A DNA stretch of 64,000 bases from Acinetobacter larvae (GTDB taxonomy: Bacteria > Pseudomonadota > Gammaproteobacteria > Pseudomonadales > Moraxellaceae): positions 1,860,001 through 1,924,000 of the forward strand of contig NZ_CP016895.1 of NCBI RefSeq assembly GCF_001704115.1, written 5' to 3'. Every line of letters starts with the position of its first letter. The stretch's first letter is position 1. Made by a program: the position numbers and the translations under genes. Shown one piece after another: positions 9,060 to 18,462 of the stretch. The notes beneath the pieces were generated by a model. The model was not told the origin of the DNA, ran no database searches, and saw only the letters and a program-made list of their open reading frames with translations.

Positions 9060-9083
9060 AGCCCTACTTCTTAAAATAGGGCT
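9060..9083 (-). terminator. Terminator-like hairpin downstream of SDR gene
   Basis: AGCCCTA and TAGGGCT form a perfect 7-bp stem with a 10-nt A/T-rich loop, 14 bp past the stop codon of the leftward SDR gene. The U-tract after it is weak. Confidence 0.5.
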
Positions 9084-9096
9084 ACATTGAACCATC

Positions 9097-9852
9097 TTAA
9101 CGTGTGGTATAACCGCCATTGGCAAAAATTGTTTGCCCTGTAATCCACCAGCCATCTGTTACTAAAAAGCGTACTAAGGGTTCTATATCCTCAATTTGCG
9201 TTAAGCCACCAAGTGCAGCCGCTGCTTTATGATAAGAAATCGCCTCCGCTGCTTCCTGCCCATAGAAAAACGGTGTATCCATTGGACCCGGTGCAACAGC
9301 AGTCACAGAAATGCCGCGATCACCAAACTCTTTAGAAGCAGCTCGCGTATAATGTTCTACAGGTGCTTTTAATCCTTCATAAGTAGAATAAAGACCGGTA
9401 TATGCTGCCAATAAACTGGTGACAATGGTGCATATTTTGCCGTGATGATTGAGATGACGCCCAGCTGATTGAATAAAAAAATAGGCGATTTTATTATTAA
9501 CATCATTCATGACATCAAATTCTTGTTCCGTTGTGTCTAAAAATGGTTTTTTTAGTACTCGTCCCACGGTATTAATCGCAATATCTATTCCTCCAAATTC
9601 TGCTTTGGCTCTGATAAATAGCTGTTCTATATTTTGAATATTTGATAAATCTGCTTGAACCAAAATAGCATTTACGCCAAATGCTTGAACCGCTTTTAAG
9701 GTGTTTTCTGCTTCTTCTTGAGCCGATGCACTATGATAATGAATCAATAAGTTGGCACCTTGTTCGGCAAACTTTCGTGAAATCAGCCCACCTAAGTTTT
9801 TGGCGCCGCCAGCGACCAAGACTGTTTGTCCTTTTAAATTATGTTGTGACAC
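9097..9852 (-). CDS. Short-chain dehydrogenase/reductase (classical SDR)
   Basis: The 251-residue protein has an N-terminal Rossmann fold with the glycine motif GGAKNLGG (residues about 15-22, a variant of TGxxxGxG), the strand motif INTVG in place of NNAG, and the catalytic YEGLK (YxxxK) preceded by TIVTSLLA. It ends in GQTIFANGGY, typical of the family. It is an NAD(P)H-dependent oxidoreductase of unknown substrate. It is divergent from a LysR gene about 105 bp away, the classical arrangement of a regulator and its target. Confidence 0.85.
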   Translation of the reverse strand: MSQHNLKGQTVLVAGGAKNLGGLISRKFAEQGANLLIHYHSASAQEEAENTLKAVQAFGVNAILVQADLSNIQNIEQLFIRAKAEFGGIDIAINTVGRVLKKPFLDTTEQEFDVMNDVNNKIAYFFIQSAGRHLNHHGKICTIVTSLLAAYTGLYSTYEGLKAPVEHYTRAASKEFGDRGISVTAVAPGPMDTPFFYGQEAAEAISYHKAAAALGGLTQIEDIEPLVRFLVTDGWWITGQTIFANGGYTTR

Positions 9853-9958
9853 GATTATGCTCGCTATGATGATTAATGAGTAATTAGCATAAATGAATTT
9901 AATTTTGTGAAATAGCAGTTATTATTGCACTCATTATGCAAAATAGTTGGATAATAAA

Positions 9959-10852
9959 ATGGACAAAATTGATCGACTCAAAGTCTTTTGTTTGGTTGTA
10001 GAGAAGCGGTCTTTTGCACAGGCAGCAAAGCAATTAGGCCTACCAAGATCCAATGTAAGCTATGCTATTCAATCCCTTGAGAAAGAATATCAAGTCCTAT
10101 TATTTTATAGAACCACGCGTAAAGTATCGCCGACTCATGAAGGTAATATATTTTATCAAGAAGCTACAGGTTTAATTAAGCAACTCAAAGAACTCGATCG
10201 CTTTAAAACCCATGCGCGTAGTCAAGAAGGAAGCATTAGTATTGGTATGCCAAACCGTTTAGCGACTGAGCTTGTGATGCCTTATTTACTCGACTTTTAT
10301 CGGCACTATCCTAACGTCAAAATATTGATGCATGCCGATGATGATTTCACTCATTTAATTGAGCAGCAATTGGATTGTGTGATACGTGTCGGACAGGTAC
10401 AGGATCAATATCTTTTGATCAAACCGATTTGCCAAACAAAAATATGGACACTCGCCTCTCCAGCATATTTAGCAGAACTGGGTGAACCCAAAACACTGCT
10501 TGAGCTAGAACAGCATTTTTCTGTCGATTATCATATTAAAAAGCATTATCAAGAATGGAGTGAATTACAATTTCGAGATCAGAGTATAAAAATGCCATAT
10601 CGTTTATTGGTCAATAATACTGAAGCTTATATTCAAGCTGCATTAGAGGGTTTGGGGATTATACAAATTCCTGAGTTTGATGCCGTACCATATGTACAAC
10701 AGAGTAAGTTAGTACAATTATTTAAAGATATTCCTTGTCTAAGCTTACCCATTAATATTTTACTGACAGATCGACAGTATCGTCCCAAGTATTTCCAATT
10801 TTTTATTGATTGGTTAGATCATTTATTGAAAGAAAAAATGGTAGGCTCCTAG
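9959..10852 (+). CDS. LysR-family transcriptional regulator
   Basis: The 297-residue protein begins with MDKIDRLKVFCLVVEKRSFA and a LysR helix-turn-helix (AAKQLGLPRSNVSYAIQSLE), then a substrate-binding domain. I prefer the ATG at 9959 to an in-frame TTG at 9947 because GGA lies 7 nt before the ATG and the family N-terminus starts there. It is divergent from the SDR gene and most likely controls it. The sequence resembles the subgroup of LysR proteins that regulate neighbouring dehydrogenases (FYRTTRKVSPTHEG after the HTH). Confidence 0.85.
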   Translation: MDKIDRLKVFCLVVEKRSFAQAAKQLGLPRSNVSYAIQSLEKEYQVLLFYRTTRKVSPTHEGNIFYQEATGLIKQLKELDRFKTHARSQEGSISIGMPNRLATELVMPYLLDFYRHYPNVKILMHADDDFTHLIEQQLDCVIRVGQVQDQYLLIKPICQTKIWTLASPAYLAELGEPKTLLELEQHFSVDYHIKKHYQEWSELQFRDQSIKMPYRLLVNNTEAYIQAALEGLGIIQIPEFDAVPYVQQSKLVQLFKDIPCLSLPINILLTDRQYRPKYFQFFIDWLDHLLKEKMVGS

Positions 10853-10911
10853 ATAAGCACATCCACTCTTGCATATAATGCGTTTTGGTTAACTCTTGAT
10901 TTCGCTCCGAT

Positions 10912-11616
10912 ATGATGCAGCGCACATGGTCTGAGCACACGCAAATTCGTGTGGTCAATAATTTTTCTGACTTAGTCCAACTCCATTTTCAGGGGAAAAT
11001 GAATGCAATTTGTTGGTCTAGAACATTAATGGGCGACTTTCAAGAGATTGTCGAGAAATTGCTATTCAAAGAAAAAGAAGATATTACGGAAGTTTCGATA
11101 GCGGATCTTCGGGCTTTAAAACTCTCTGCACAAGGTGATTTAGCCAGAGAAATTATCATACAGGATATACAGCTATTAACAGATTTTGGGGCATCCCCTG
11201 TTCTTAATTTACTAAAACAGTATGAACGTGATGATAGCTTAGATTTTATTACAACCGATGTGTATTCTTATCATGTCGATCGCTCGCCAATAGAAACCGA
11301 TACCTTCTTGTGCACCTATTATGGACCTGCCAGCGATATTCTTCCGAATGATCAAGTTGAACAAAAAATTTTAATCCCAGAAATTAGACAAAAACTGAAA
11401 AAGCTTTATAGCGGTCCTGAATCGGAGTTTGACGCATTTTTAGAAGAATATTTTTTTGATTTACATTATCAAGCCAAAGCCAATGCCAAAGCTGTGAATT
11501 TAGGCTGTGGGCATCTGTGGCGATTGGCTGTCGATCATCCAACCCAACAAGCAGAACCTTGCGTGCATCGTGCACCGGCTGAAGACGGCGTATATCGCTT
11601 ATTACTGATATGTTGA
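10912..11616 (+). CDS. DUF1826 family protein
   Basis: The 234-residue protein matches DUF1826 as I know it: a C-terminal block with CGHLWRLAVDHP followed by EPCVHRAP, and a central FLCTYYGPAS. The function is not established. The family is often found in zinc-responsive gene groups beside COG0523-type metal chaperones, and conserved Cys and His residues here could bind a metal. There is no metal chaperone nearby. Two adjacent ATG codons (10912, 10915) could serve as start. No clear Zur box is visible in the 60 bp before it. Confidence 0.75.
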   Translation: MMQRTWSEHTQIRVVNNFSDLVQLHFQGKMNAICWSRTLMGDFQEIVEKLLFKEKEDITEVSIADLRALKLSAQGDLAREIIIQDIQLLTDFGASPVLNLLKQYERDDSLDFITTDVYSYHVDRSPIETDTFLCTYYGPASDILPNDQVEQKILIPEIRQKLKKLYSGPESEFDAFLEEYFFDLHYQAKANAKAVNLGCGHLWRLAVDHPTQQAEPCVHRAPAEDGVYRLLLIC

Positions 11617-11760
11617 GATAGCCTTAAATCCAATACTCTGATCTCTAATCTCCCCCTCCAAATATTGCATGGCATGAGGTTTATGCTGCGCGATGAGGTT
11701 TTGCATCTGACCAATGTATAGCTTTTGCATGGCTTTAAAGTTCAAATATTTACCAAAAGT
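11602..11760 (-). pseudogene. Possible 3' fragment of a lost gene
   Basis: The reverse strand between DUF1826 and the BASS carrier reads as a plausible protein tail, including MQKLYIGQMQNLIAQHKP and MQYLEGEIRDQSIGFK, ending in TAA at 11602. The frame is closed by a TGA just upstream of 11760. A neighbouring frame continues with ELNRLLKNF, as if an indel separated the two. It overlaps the last 15 bp of DUF1826. I cannot name the family, and chance coding-like sequence is a real alternative. Confidence 0.25.
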
Positions 11761-11872
11761 TTTTCAATAAACGATTCAGTTCAAGATCTGAGATGATTTA
11801 TTCCAATGATTGCGGTATAACTAAATTGCATAAAAAAAATACGACCATGTGTCATTTAAAAAGGATTTAGAT

Positions 11873-12781
11873 ATGGATGCAGGAATCATCACTATTTTAT
11901 TACCCCTTGCCCTAGCAATTATTATGATGGGTTTAGGTTTTGAGTTAACGTTAAAAGATTTTGTCCGTGTAAGTAAATATCCTAAAGCGATATTTATAGC
12001 GTTGTTCTGCCAACTGGTCATCTTGGTCGCTATTGCATTTATACTGGCAAAAATACTGAATTTACCGCCCTTACTTGCTGTAGGTTTGATGCTATTGGCG
12101 GCTTCACCGGGTGGACCAACGGCCAATATCTTTAGTTATTTATTTAAAGGAGATATTGCGCTCAATATCAGTTTAACTGCGATTAATTCTGTCGTGGCGG
12201 CATTTAGCTTACCCTTTATTGTAAATCTTGCTTTATTGCACTTTATGCAAGATCAACAACAAATTGGATTGCAGTTAGCTAAAGTGATCCAAGTTTTTGT
12301 GATTATTTTACTTCCAGTAATCGTCGGGATGTTATTGCGGCATTATCGCCCGCAATTGACCGAGGCTTTAAATCGACCTTTTCGGGTATTTTCTATTGTT
12401 TTCTTAGTCCTGATTATTGCCTTTGCGCTATTTAAAGAAAAAGACAATATCATGCAGTACATGACTCAAGTTGGTTTGGCAACAGCATTATTTTGTATAT
12501 TTAGTCTCGCAATAGGTTATAGCATACCGCGTTTATTTGGAGTTCCCTCATTTCAAGCACGTGCCTGTGCATTTGAGATCGGTATTCATAATAGTACTTT
12601 GGCGATGACAATAGCACTGAGTATTTTGTCCAGTACCACAATGGCTATGCCAGCAGCGGTTTATTCTATCTTTATGTATATTTTCGCGACTGCATTTGGC
12701 TTCATCATTGGGCAAGAAAAACAAAAGGCAATACCAATAGTCACAGCCACTCAACAGCCCATCGAAGACCTTAAAAGCTAG
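11873..12781 (+). CDS. Bile acid:sodium symporter (BASS) family carrier
   Basis: The 302-residue inner-membrane protein has about nine to ten hydrophobic helices and the BASS signatures MLLAASPGGPTANIFSYL and EIGIHNSTLAM, which form the crossed discontinuous helices at the ion/substrate site. Family members import organic anions with sodium, although bacterial substrates are often unknown. The ATG at 11873 is preceded by AAAAGGA at good spacing. A GTG 24 bp earlier is less likely. It is monocistronic. Confidence 0.85.
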   Translation: MDAGIITILLPLALAIIMMGLGFELTLKDFVRVSKYPKAIFIALFCQLVILVAIAFILAKILNLPPLLAVGLMLLAASPGGPTANIFSYLFKGDIALNISLTAINSVVAAFSLPFIVNLALLHFMQDQQQIGLQLAKVIQVFVIILLPVIVGMLLRHYRPQLTEALNRPFRVFSIVFLVLIIAFALFKEKDNIMQYMTQVGLATALFCIFSLAIGYSIPRLFGVPSFQARACAFEIGIHNSTLAMTIALSILSSTTMAMPAAVYSIFMYIFATAFGFIIGQEKQKAIPIVTATQQPIEDLKS

Positions 12782-12806
12782 CCCATTCCCTATACCTGTA
12801 AATGAC

Positions 12807-12838
12807 CGCCATATGCACTATTGAGCAAGCGTATGGCG
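12807..12838 (+). terminator. Hairpin downstream of BASS carrier gene
   Basis: CGCCATATGC pairs with GCGTATGGCG, a 10-bp stem with one G-U pair and a 12-nt loop, 26 bp after the carrier's stop codon. There is no strong U-tract. Confidence 0.5.
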
Positions 12839-12850
12839 CTCTAATCAAAT

Positions 12851-12874
12851 CTATAAATCTATAAAGCTATAAAT
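12851..12874. repeat. 8-bp tandem repeat CTATAAA(T/G) x3
   Basis: Three contiguous copies of an 8-bp unit, the middle one with a T to G change, lie in the roughly 660-bp interval between the BASS carrier and the ABC-F gene. The TATAAA content could act as cryptic promoter elements. Confidence 0.85.
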
Positions 12875-13057
12875 AGATTATCAAACTAAAGTGAATTTAG
12901 TGTGTTATGTGCATGACATCTCATCTTTACAGCTATAGTACTGAATACTTTGTTCTAGCCGAATAGTTTTTCTATTTGCATTGTTTATTTTATTGATTTA
13001 GACTTGCGCAAAATCTCTGTAACGCACTACATCGCAGGAAATTGTTTTTAAATATAA

Positions 13058-13288
13058 TCAAATCTGTTTATATTCCTCCTGCTCAGAGATTATAGCTCTC
13101 CATTCTATTTGCATTTTTTGCCATAATTGAGTATCTGCCAATGAAGTAAGTTCTATTTTTCTCATCAACCCTATTTTTTTGATGTGCAATATAGAACGAC
13201 GTGATTGGTTGCTTGCCTAATCTTTCTTTTTCGCTTTTGACTTTAAATCCTCTCAATTGCCTTGCGCTAAGATGCTATTGCATCACTC
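13058..13288 (-). pseudogene. Frameshifted gene remnant of unknown family
   Basis: Reading leftward, one frame gives ARQLRGFKVKSEKERLGKQP and then TSFYIAHQK. At a run of seven A (13174-13180 on the reverse strand) a switch of frame allows continuation as IGLMRKIELTSLADTQLWQK and a tail ending in TGA at 13058. Both halves look like real protein, which suggests a small gene broken by a homopolymer slip. The upstream part is also closed by stops. The second half alone could be a 35-codon ORF starting at its ATG. I do not recognise the family. Confidence 0.3.
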
Positions 13289-13444
13289 TGTGTTGTTGAT
13301 CACGCTATGCTGATCATTAGATCATGGTGAATACCAATGCATTATGAATAGGCTATAAGATGGCATGCAAACGGCGTGCAAAATAGCGCAACGGATAAAC
13401 ATAAGCGTCACGTTTTATATTGTGCAAGTTGTTTTGGAGTAAGT

Positions 13445-15028
13445 ATGACTCAGACTGCTTGTGTGATCTCTCAATTGGATTTAATGATCCAAGATCGAAA
13501 AATTTTAACATCCCTAAATTTTCAGTTATATCACGGACAATGTTCTGCCTTGATTGGTGCCAATGGTCAAGGTAAATCTCTCCTATTATCTTTATTGGCA
13601 CAGCGTACCATACCGAATATAAGCGCTAGCGGACAAATACAGTGGCAGACTCAATTTGCCTATTTAGCTCAGCTACAACGCTTAGATGCCAATACCATCG
13701 CTGAAGCATTGGGTGTAGCGGTATTGGCTAAGCATTTTAAACATATTGCACAAGGACAGACCGATGCAGAAGCCTTAGATGCTGTTGATGGACATTGGCA
13801 TTTGCCGATACTGTGGCAGCAGTTATTGCAAGATGCACAGTTACCGACAGATTTAGATTATCCTATTGCCCAGTTAAGTGAAGGTCAACGAACTAAATTG
13901 GCGTTATGTCAGTTATTTCAATTCAAGCAGCATTATTTATTATTGGATGAACCGAGTAACCATTTAGACCAGCATAGTCGCGCATGGTTAATCAAAGCAA
14001 TACAGCAACATCCTGCCGGATGCCTGTTGGTCAGTCATGACCGAGAACTGCTCGATCAAGTTCAACATATTTATGCCTTATCACAACAGCAGCTACACCA
14101 TGTTCGTGGGAACTATACACATTATCAGCAACAACAACAGTTACAACGCGCAGCACTTGAGCAACGGGTTGCGGATGGGCAGAAACAACTGACGTATATG
14201 GTGCAACAGCAGCAACAGGCACAACGTAAGGCAGAAAAAAGACAACAAAGCGGCAATAAAATTCGGCAGTCGGGTTCACAAGCCAAAATTTTATTGGATT
14301 TCAAAAAAGAACAAGCCCAACAATCAATGGCGGCACGGCAAAAGCAATTTTCCCAACAACACCATAAAGCAACCACGCAATTGCAGGCGCATCAACAACA
14401 GCTCTTTCAGGTTAAGGCACAGCGCTTGCAATTGCTATGGGGTACACAGCGTAAAAGCGCTGAGATTTTACGCTGCAAGCACTTACAACTGCCCCAACTT
14501 CAGCACGCCGCCATTAGCTTTGCCTTAAATGCTGGAGAAAAAATCCAGTTGGCGGGCAACAATGGTTGTGGCAAATCAACTTTATTGGCGCTAATTGCAG
14601 CACAGGCAATTTGCGATACAGAAAAGCTATATTGTGCGGTCGATGTACTTTATATCGATCAACATTTTAGTATGTTAGATCGCACACAAAGTGCTGTAGA
14701 TAATCTACGACGGCTGTATCCGAAACCAACTGATTTGCACTATCGCCGTTTATTGGGGCAATTACAGCTCAAAGCAGAGAAAGCCTGCTGTCCGCTGGCT
14801 CAACTCAGTGGTGGAGAGCAATTAAAAGTTGCCCTACTCTATATGAGTCAGATCAGTGCTGAGGTGGGTTTATTATTATTGGATGAACCCGAAAATCACC
14901 TTGATATCGCATCAAAAGAAATACTAGCAGATGCCATACGGGCTTACCCTGGTAGCGTCATTTTAGTATCACACGATCGTCAGTTTGTTCGTGATTGTGG
15001 CATTGTGAAAGTCTATCAGCTGTCTTGA
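13445..15028 (+). CDS. ABC-F family ATPase (translation factor type)
   Basis: The protein has 527 residues from the ATG at 13445, chosen because GGAG lies 6 nt before it. It contains two fused ABC domains and no membrane segment. Domain one has Walker A GANGQGKS (38-45), signature LSEGQ (144-148) and LLLDEPSNHLD (about 165-175). Domain two has GNNGCGKS (370-377), LSGGEQ and LLLLDEPENHLD. The linker (about 215-320) is very rich in Gln and Lys, as expected for the segment reaching toward the ribosomal P site. ABC-F proteins relieve stalled ribosomes or give antibiotic protection. The subgroup cannot be decided here. A perfect terminator follows. Confidence 0.9.
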   Translation: MTQTACVISQLDLMIQDRKILTSLNFQLYHGQCSALIGANGQGKSLLLSLLAQRTIPNISASGQIQWQTQFAYLAQLQRLDANTIAEALGVAVLAKHFKHIAQGQTDAEALDAVDGHWHLPILWQQLLQDAQLPTDLDYPIAQLSEGQRTKLALCQLFQFKQHYLLLDEPSNHLDQHSRAWLIKAIQQHPAGCLLVSHDRELLDQVQHIYALSQQQLHHVRGNYTHYQQQQQLQRAALEQRVADGQKQLTYMVQQQQQAQRKAEKRQQSGNKIRQSGSQAKILLDFKKEQAQQSMAARQKQFSQQHHKATTQLQAHQQQLFQVKAQRLQLLWGTQRKSAEILRCKHLQLPQLQHAAISFALNAGEKIQLAGNNGCGKSTLLALIAAQAICDTEKLYCAVDVLYIDQHFSMLDRTQSAVDNLRRLYPKPTDLHYRRLLGQLQLKAEKACCPLAQLSGGEQLKVALLYMSQISAEVGLLLLDEPENHLDIASKEILADAIRAYPGSVILVSHDRQFVRDCGIVKVYQLS

Positions 15029-15067
15029 TACTACAAAATCCACTATTTTCCACTTAGCTCCCCCAAC

Positions 15068-15106
15068 ATCAAAAAGATCCCAGTCAAGTGCTGGGATCTT
15101 TTTGAT
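15068..15106. terminator. Bidirectional intrinsic terminator
   Basis: ATCAAAAAGATCCCAG and CTGGGATCTTTTTGAT are perfect 16-bp inverted copies around a 7-nt loop. The G+C core flanked by A-runs and T-runs works in both directions, serving the convergent ABC-F and transketolase genes. Confidence 0.9.
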
Positions 15107-15186
15107 TCAGATAAGTCTGATGCCTCATCGATGAGACTGGCTTAAACATGAACATTGCAACGTTTAAGCTGATCGCATAGCTTAGC

Positions 15187-17175
15187 TTAAGCGGTTAATT
15201 CTTGTACCGCGGCAACCACTGCATCTGTAGTAATACCAAAGTGTTGATATAAATCTTTGGCCGGTGCAGATTCACCATAGCTTTGCATACCAATGACTTT
15301 GCCATCCAGACCGACAAACTTCCACCAATAGTCTACATGTGCAGCTTCGATTGCAACACGGGCACGTATATGGCTTGGCAAGACTGCTTCACGATAAGCA
15401 GGGTCTTGTTGTACAAAGATTTCAGCACATGGCATAGAGACTACACGAACTCCTTCAAGTTGCGCATAAGCATCCATGGCAAGACCCACTTCAGAACCCG
15501 TGGCAATAATAATTGCTTTTAGCTCGCCTTTTTCCTGACCTAGAATATAAGCACCTTTGGCGATATCGGCAATTTGGGCTTGATCACGGTTTTGGAATGC
15601 TAAGTTTTGACGCGATAAAATTAAGGCAGTTGGACCATCTTTACGTTGTAATGCAGATTTCCATGCCGTTGCCGTTTCTACAGTATCTGCTGGACGCCAA
15701 GTGTTGAGGTTTGGTGTACCACGTAATGATGCAATTTGTTCAACCGGTTGGTGTGTCGGACCGTCTTCACCGAGACCAATTGAGTCATGGGTATAAACAT
15801 GGATCACACGTTGTTTCATCAAGGCAGACATACGTACGGCATTACGTGCATATTCCATGAACATTAGGAATGTTGCTACATAAGGAATAAAACCGCCGTG
15901 TAGTGCAATACCATTGGCAATTGCGGTCATACCGAATTCGCGTACACCATAGTGGACATAGTTACCTGCGGCATCAGCTTCAACACTTTGACATCCCTTC
16001 CACAGGGTTAAGTTTGATCCAGCCAGATCAGCTGAACCGCCAAGCAGTTCTGGTAACAATGGACCGAATGCTTGCAATGCATTTTGACTGGCTTTACGAC
16101 TGGCAATCGTTTCTGCTTTTTCATTGGTTTCAGCAATATAAGCATTTGCTTTGTCATTGAAATCCGCAGGTAAATCACCTGTTAGACGGCGTAACAATTG
16201 TTCTGCTTGGCTTGGGTAGCTTGCTTGGTATTGAGCAAACAAAGTATTCCATTGTGCTTCAGATTGTTTGCCTTTTTCTTTGGCATCCCATGCCGCATAG
16301 ATGTCAGCAGGAATATCAAATGCAGCCTCAGCCCAGCCCAATGCTTGACGCGTTAATGCAATTTCATCTTGCCCCAATGGTGCGCCGTGACAGTCTTCTT
16401 TTCCTTGTTTATTGGGAGAACCTAGACCAATCACCGTTTTACAGATAATTAAACTTGGTTTGTTGGACTCTGCTTTGGCGTCTACTGTTGCTTGGTGAAT
16501 TGCCGCGGCATCATGACCGTCAACACGAATCACTTGCCAACCATAGGCTAAGAAACGTTGTTCAGTATCATCAGAGAACCATGCTTCAACTTCACCATCG
16601 ATGGAAATGCCATTGTCATCATAATAGGCAATGAGTTTGCCTAAACCTAGGGTACCCGCCAATGAACACACTTCATGGGAAATACCTTCCATTAAACAAC
16701 CATCACCCAAGAAGCAATAGGTAAAGTGGTCCACTACATTGAAGTCAGCGGTATTGAATTGAGCAGCTAAGGTTTTCTCTGCTAAGGCAAAACCAACAGC
16801 ATTGGCAATACCTTGTCCTAAAGGTCCAGTTGTAGTTTCTACACCAGGCGCATAACCGTATTCTGGATGACCTGGGGTTTTAGCATGCAACTGGCGGAAT
16901 TGTTTGAGATCTTCAAGACTTAGGTCATAACCAGTCAAATGCAATAAGGCATAATGCAGCATTGAGCCATGACCATTTGACAACACAAAACGATCGCGGT
17001 TTGGCCATTGTGGATTGGTTGGGTTGTGGTTGAGGAATTCACGCCAAACCACTTCGGCGATGTCAGCCATTCCCATTGGTGCACCTGGGTGACCAGAATT
17101 AGCTTTTTGCACAGCATCCATTGCCAATACACGAATAGCGTTCGCAATACGACGTTCATGAAGCGGGGTTGTCAT
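15187..17175 (-). CDS. tkt: Transketolase
   Basis: This 662-residue enzyme transfers two-carbon ketol units between sugar phosphates in the non-oxidative pentose phosphate pathway, using thiamine diphosphate and a divalent metal. The cofactor motif runs from GDGCLMEG (157-164) to DDN (186-188). The N-terminal [18 protein letters not shown] and the glutamate-containing [13 protein letters not shown] region are also typical, as is the central [17 protein letters not shown]. The length matches E. coli TktA/TktB (about 663). It appears monocistronic, with the shared terminator at 15068-15106. Confidence 0.97.
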   Translation of the reverse strand: MTTPLHERRIANAIRVLAMDAVQKANSGHPGAPMGMADIAEVVWREFLNHNPTNPQWPNRDRFVLSNGHGSMLHYALLHLTGYDLSLEDLKQFRQLHAKTPGHPEYGYAPGVETTTGPLGQGIANAVGFALAEKTLAAQFNTADFNVVDHFTYCFLGDGCLMEGISHEVCSLAGTLGLGKLIAYYDDNGISIDGEVEAWFSDDTEQRFLAYGWQVIRVDGHDAAAIHQATVDAKAESNKPSLIICKTVIGLGSPNKQGKEDCHGAPLGQDEIALTRQALGWAEAAFDIPADIYAAWDAKEKGKQSEAQWNTLFAQYQASYPSQAEQLLRRLTGDLPADFNDKANAYIAETNEKAETIASRKASQNALQAFGPLLPELLGGSADLAGSNLTLWKGCQSVEADAAGNYVHYGVREFGMTAIANGIALHGGFIPYVATFLMFMEYARNAVRMSALMKQRVIHVYTHDSIGLGEDGPTHQPVEQIASLRGTPNLNTWRPADTVETATAWKSALQRKDGPTALILSRQNLAFQNRDQAQIADIAKGAYILGQEKGELKAIIIATGSEVGLAMDAYAQLEGVRVVSMPCAEIFVQQDPAYREAVLPSHIRARVAIEAAHVDYWWKFVGLDGKVIGMQSYGESAPAKDLYQHFGITTDAVVAAVQELTA

Positions 17176-17390
17176 AAATAAAGTCCAATAAGGTTTTTAA
17201 AAGAGAACAATCATGAATAGATATTCACAGCAGGCTACTATTGTCTTAAAAAAAGCGCATGCGGTAAAGGTTTTATCCTAGAATTCTATAAACTTATGTC
17301 ATTTCAGTTAAAAAACAACAGCTTTAAGCAATTAAAATATCAGTTTATACGGTAAAAATTCATTGCGAGCGCAACAAGCTGTTGTAGCGC

Positions 17391-17440
17391 TGCTGTTTAG
17401 CTGTTGTTTAGCTGCTATTTAATAGTTTAATAGTTAATAG
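17391..17440. repeat. 11-bp degenerate tandem repeat in tkt-lysR gap
   Basis: Units TGCTGTTTAGC, TGTTGTTTAGC and TGCTATTTAAT follow one another and run into short TTAATAG repeats. The stretch lies just beyond the 3' end of the leftward LysR gene and upstream of transketolase (17176-17442 holds no gene). Confidence 0.75.
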
Positions 17441-17442
17441 TG

Positions 17443-18309
17443 CTAATGCTTTTGCATATAGCTCATAAAGGCATGCATGCCACTGCGCCATGTTTCTGGG
17501 CGTTGAGCAATCAGATAGGTGGTAACTTGTGCAATATGCTCTTCGATGGGGACTAATTTCAACCGATCACTATAACGGGTGTGATTGACATAGGCTTCGG
17601 GCAAAATGGATAAACCCATGCCCAAGGATACACAGCCCATAATGCCATCTAAACTGCCCATTTCAACCATCAAACTACTGGGCAAATTATAATAAGCCAA
17701 TAAGTTTTCTATACTGTGCCGATAAGAACAGCCTTGCCGAAAGACAATAAACTGATGCTGCATTAATTGATCGGCGCATAATTCCAGTTCAATATGCTTG
17801 GCCATAACCAAGACCAGTTTTTCTTGCCAGATCGGTAAATTATATAAATTAGGCAAAGGATGGCTATTGGCAATAAACGCACAGTCCAACTCATGTGCTA
17901 GCACGGCATCGATTAATTGTCGCGACGGTTGGCTTAATACATTTAATCGCAGCTGTGGGTATTGTTGTTTGATTTGATGAAATAACTCAGGTAAACGAAA
18001 AGCTGCGGTGGTTTCCATACTGCCAATATTCAGCACATCTGGCAGTTGCTGGTTTTGATGCAAAAAATGATTCAATGCATCTTGATGAAGCTGCAAAATT
18101 TGCGTTGCATAATGCTGTAGTTGCTGCCCTGCGCTGGTAATACGAATCGGTTGCTGTCGACTAATTAATTCACACTGTAATTCAGCTTCAAGTTTTTTGA
18201 TGTGATTGGTAATATTCGACTGAACTGTATGTAAGCTTTGTGCTGCCGCAGAAAAACTACCTTGTTCGATGACGGTTAAAAAAACTTGTAATGACTTCAA
18301 TTGCATCAT
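17443..18309 (-). CDS. LysR-family transcriptional regulator
   Basis: The 288-residue protein has an N-terminal LysR helix-turn-helix (MMQLKSLQVFLTVIEQGSFS, then NITNHIKKLEAEL) and a C-terminal effector-binding domain with the LysR-typical GCVSLGMGLSILPEAYV. It is divergent from an MFS carrier with 153 bp between the starts. That gap contains a perfect dyad (18367-18385) suited to LysR binding. It most probably regulates the carrier gene. The inducer is unknown. Confidence 0.85.
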   Translation of the reverse strand: MMQLKSLQVFLTVIEQGSFSAAAQSLHTVQSNITNHIKKLEAELQCELISRQQPIRITSAGQQLQHYATQILQLHQDALNHFLHQNQQLPDVLNIGSMETTAAFRLPELFHQIKQQYPQLRLNVLSQPSRQLIDAVLAHELDCAFIANSHPLPNLYNLPIWQEKLVLVMAKHIELELCADQLMQHQFIVFRQGCSYRHSIENLLAYYNLPSSLMVEMGSLDGIMGCVSLGMGLSILPEAYVNHTRYSDRLKLVPIEEHIAQVTTYLIAQRPETWRSGMHAFMSYMQKH

Positions 18310-18366
18310 CGACTTCCTTCACGATTCATCCGCATACTGATTATATTGATTTCCTAGATATCGCAA

Positions 18367-18385
18367 CTATCTCATTTTGAGATAG
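18367..18385. promoter_or_regulatory. Candidate LysR operator dyad
   Basis: CTATCTC-ATTTT-GAGATAG is a perfect inverted repeat with 7-bp arms in the divergent lysR/MFS intergenic region. It lies 58 bp upstream of the LysR start and 78 bp upstream of the MFS start, a usual distance for a LysR recognition site. Confidence 0.55.
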
Positions 18386-18462
18386 ATACTATCAATTCAA
18401 ATCATTTTACAAGATACCATAATTATTATTCAATCAAGTCAGCACCAGTCTAGGATGACAAA

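Noticed and set aside
14031..14376. Antisense ORFs inside the ABC-F gene
   Set aside because: They are shadows created by CAA/CAG-rich codons. Their Cys- and Val-rich translations resemble no protein and have no ribosome sites.
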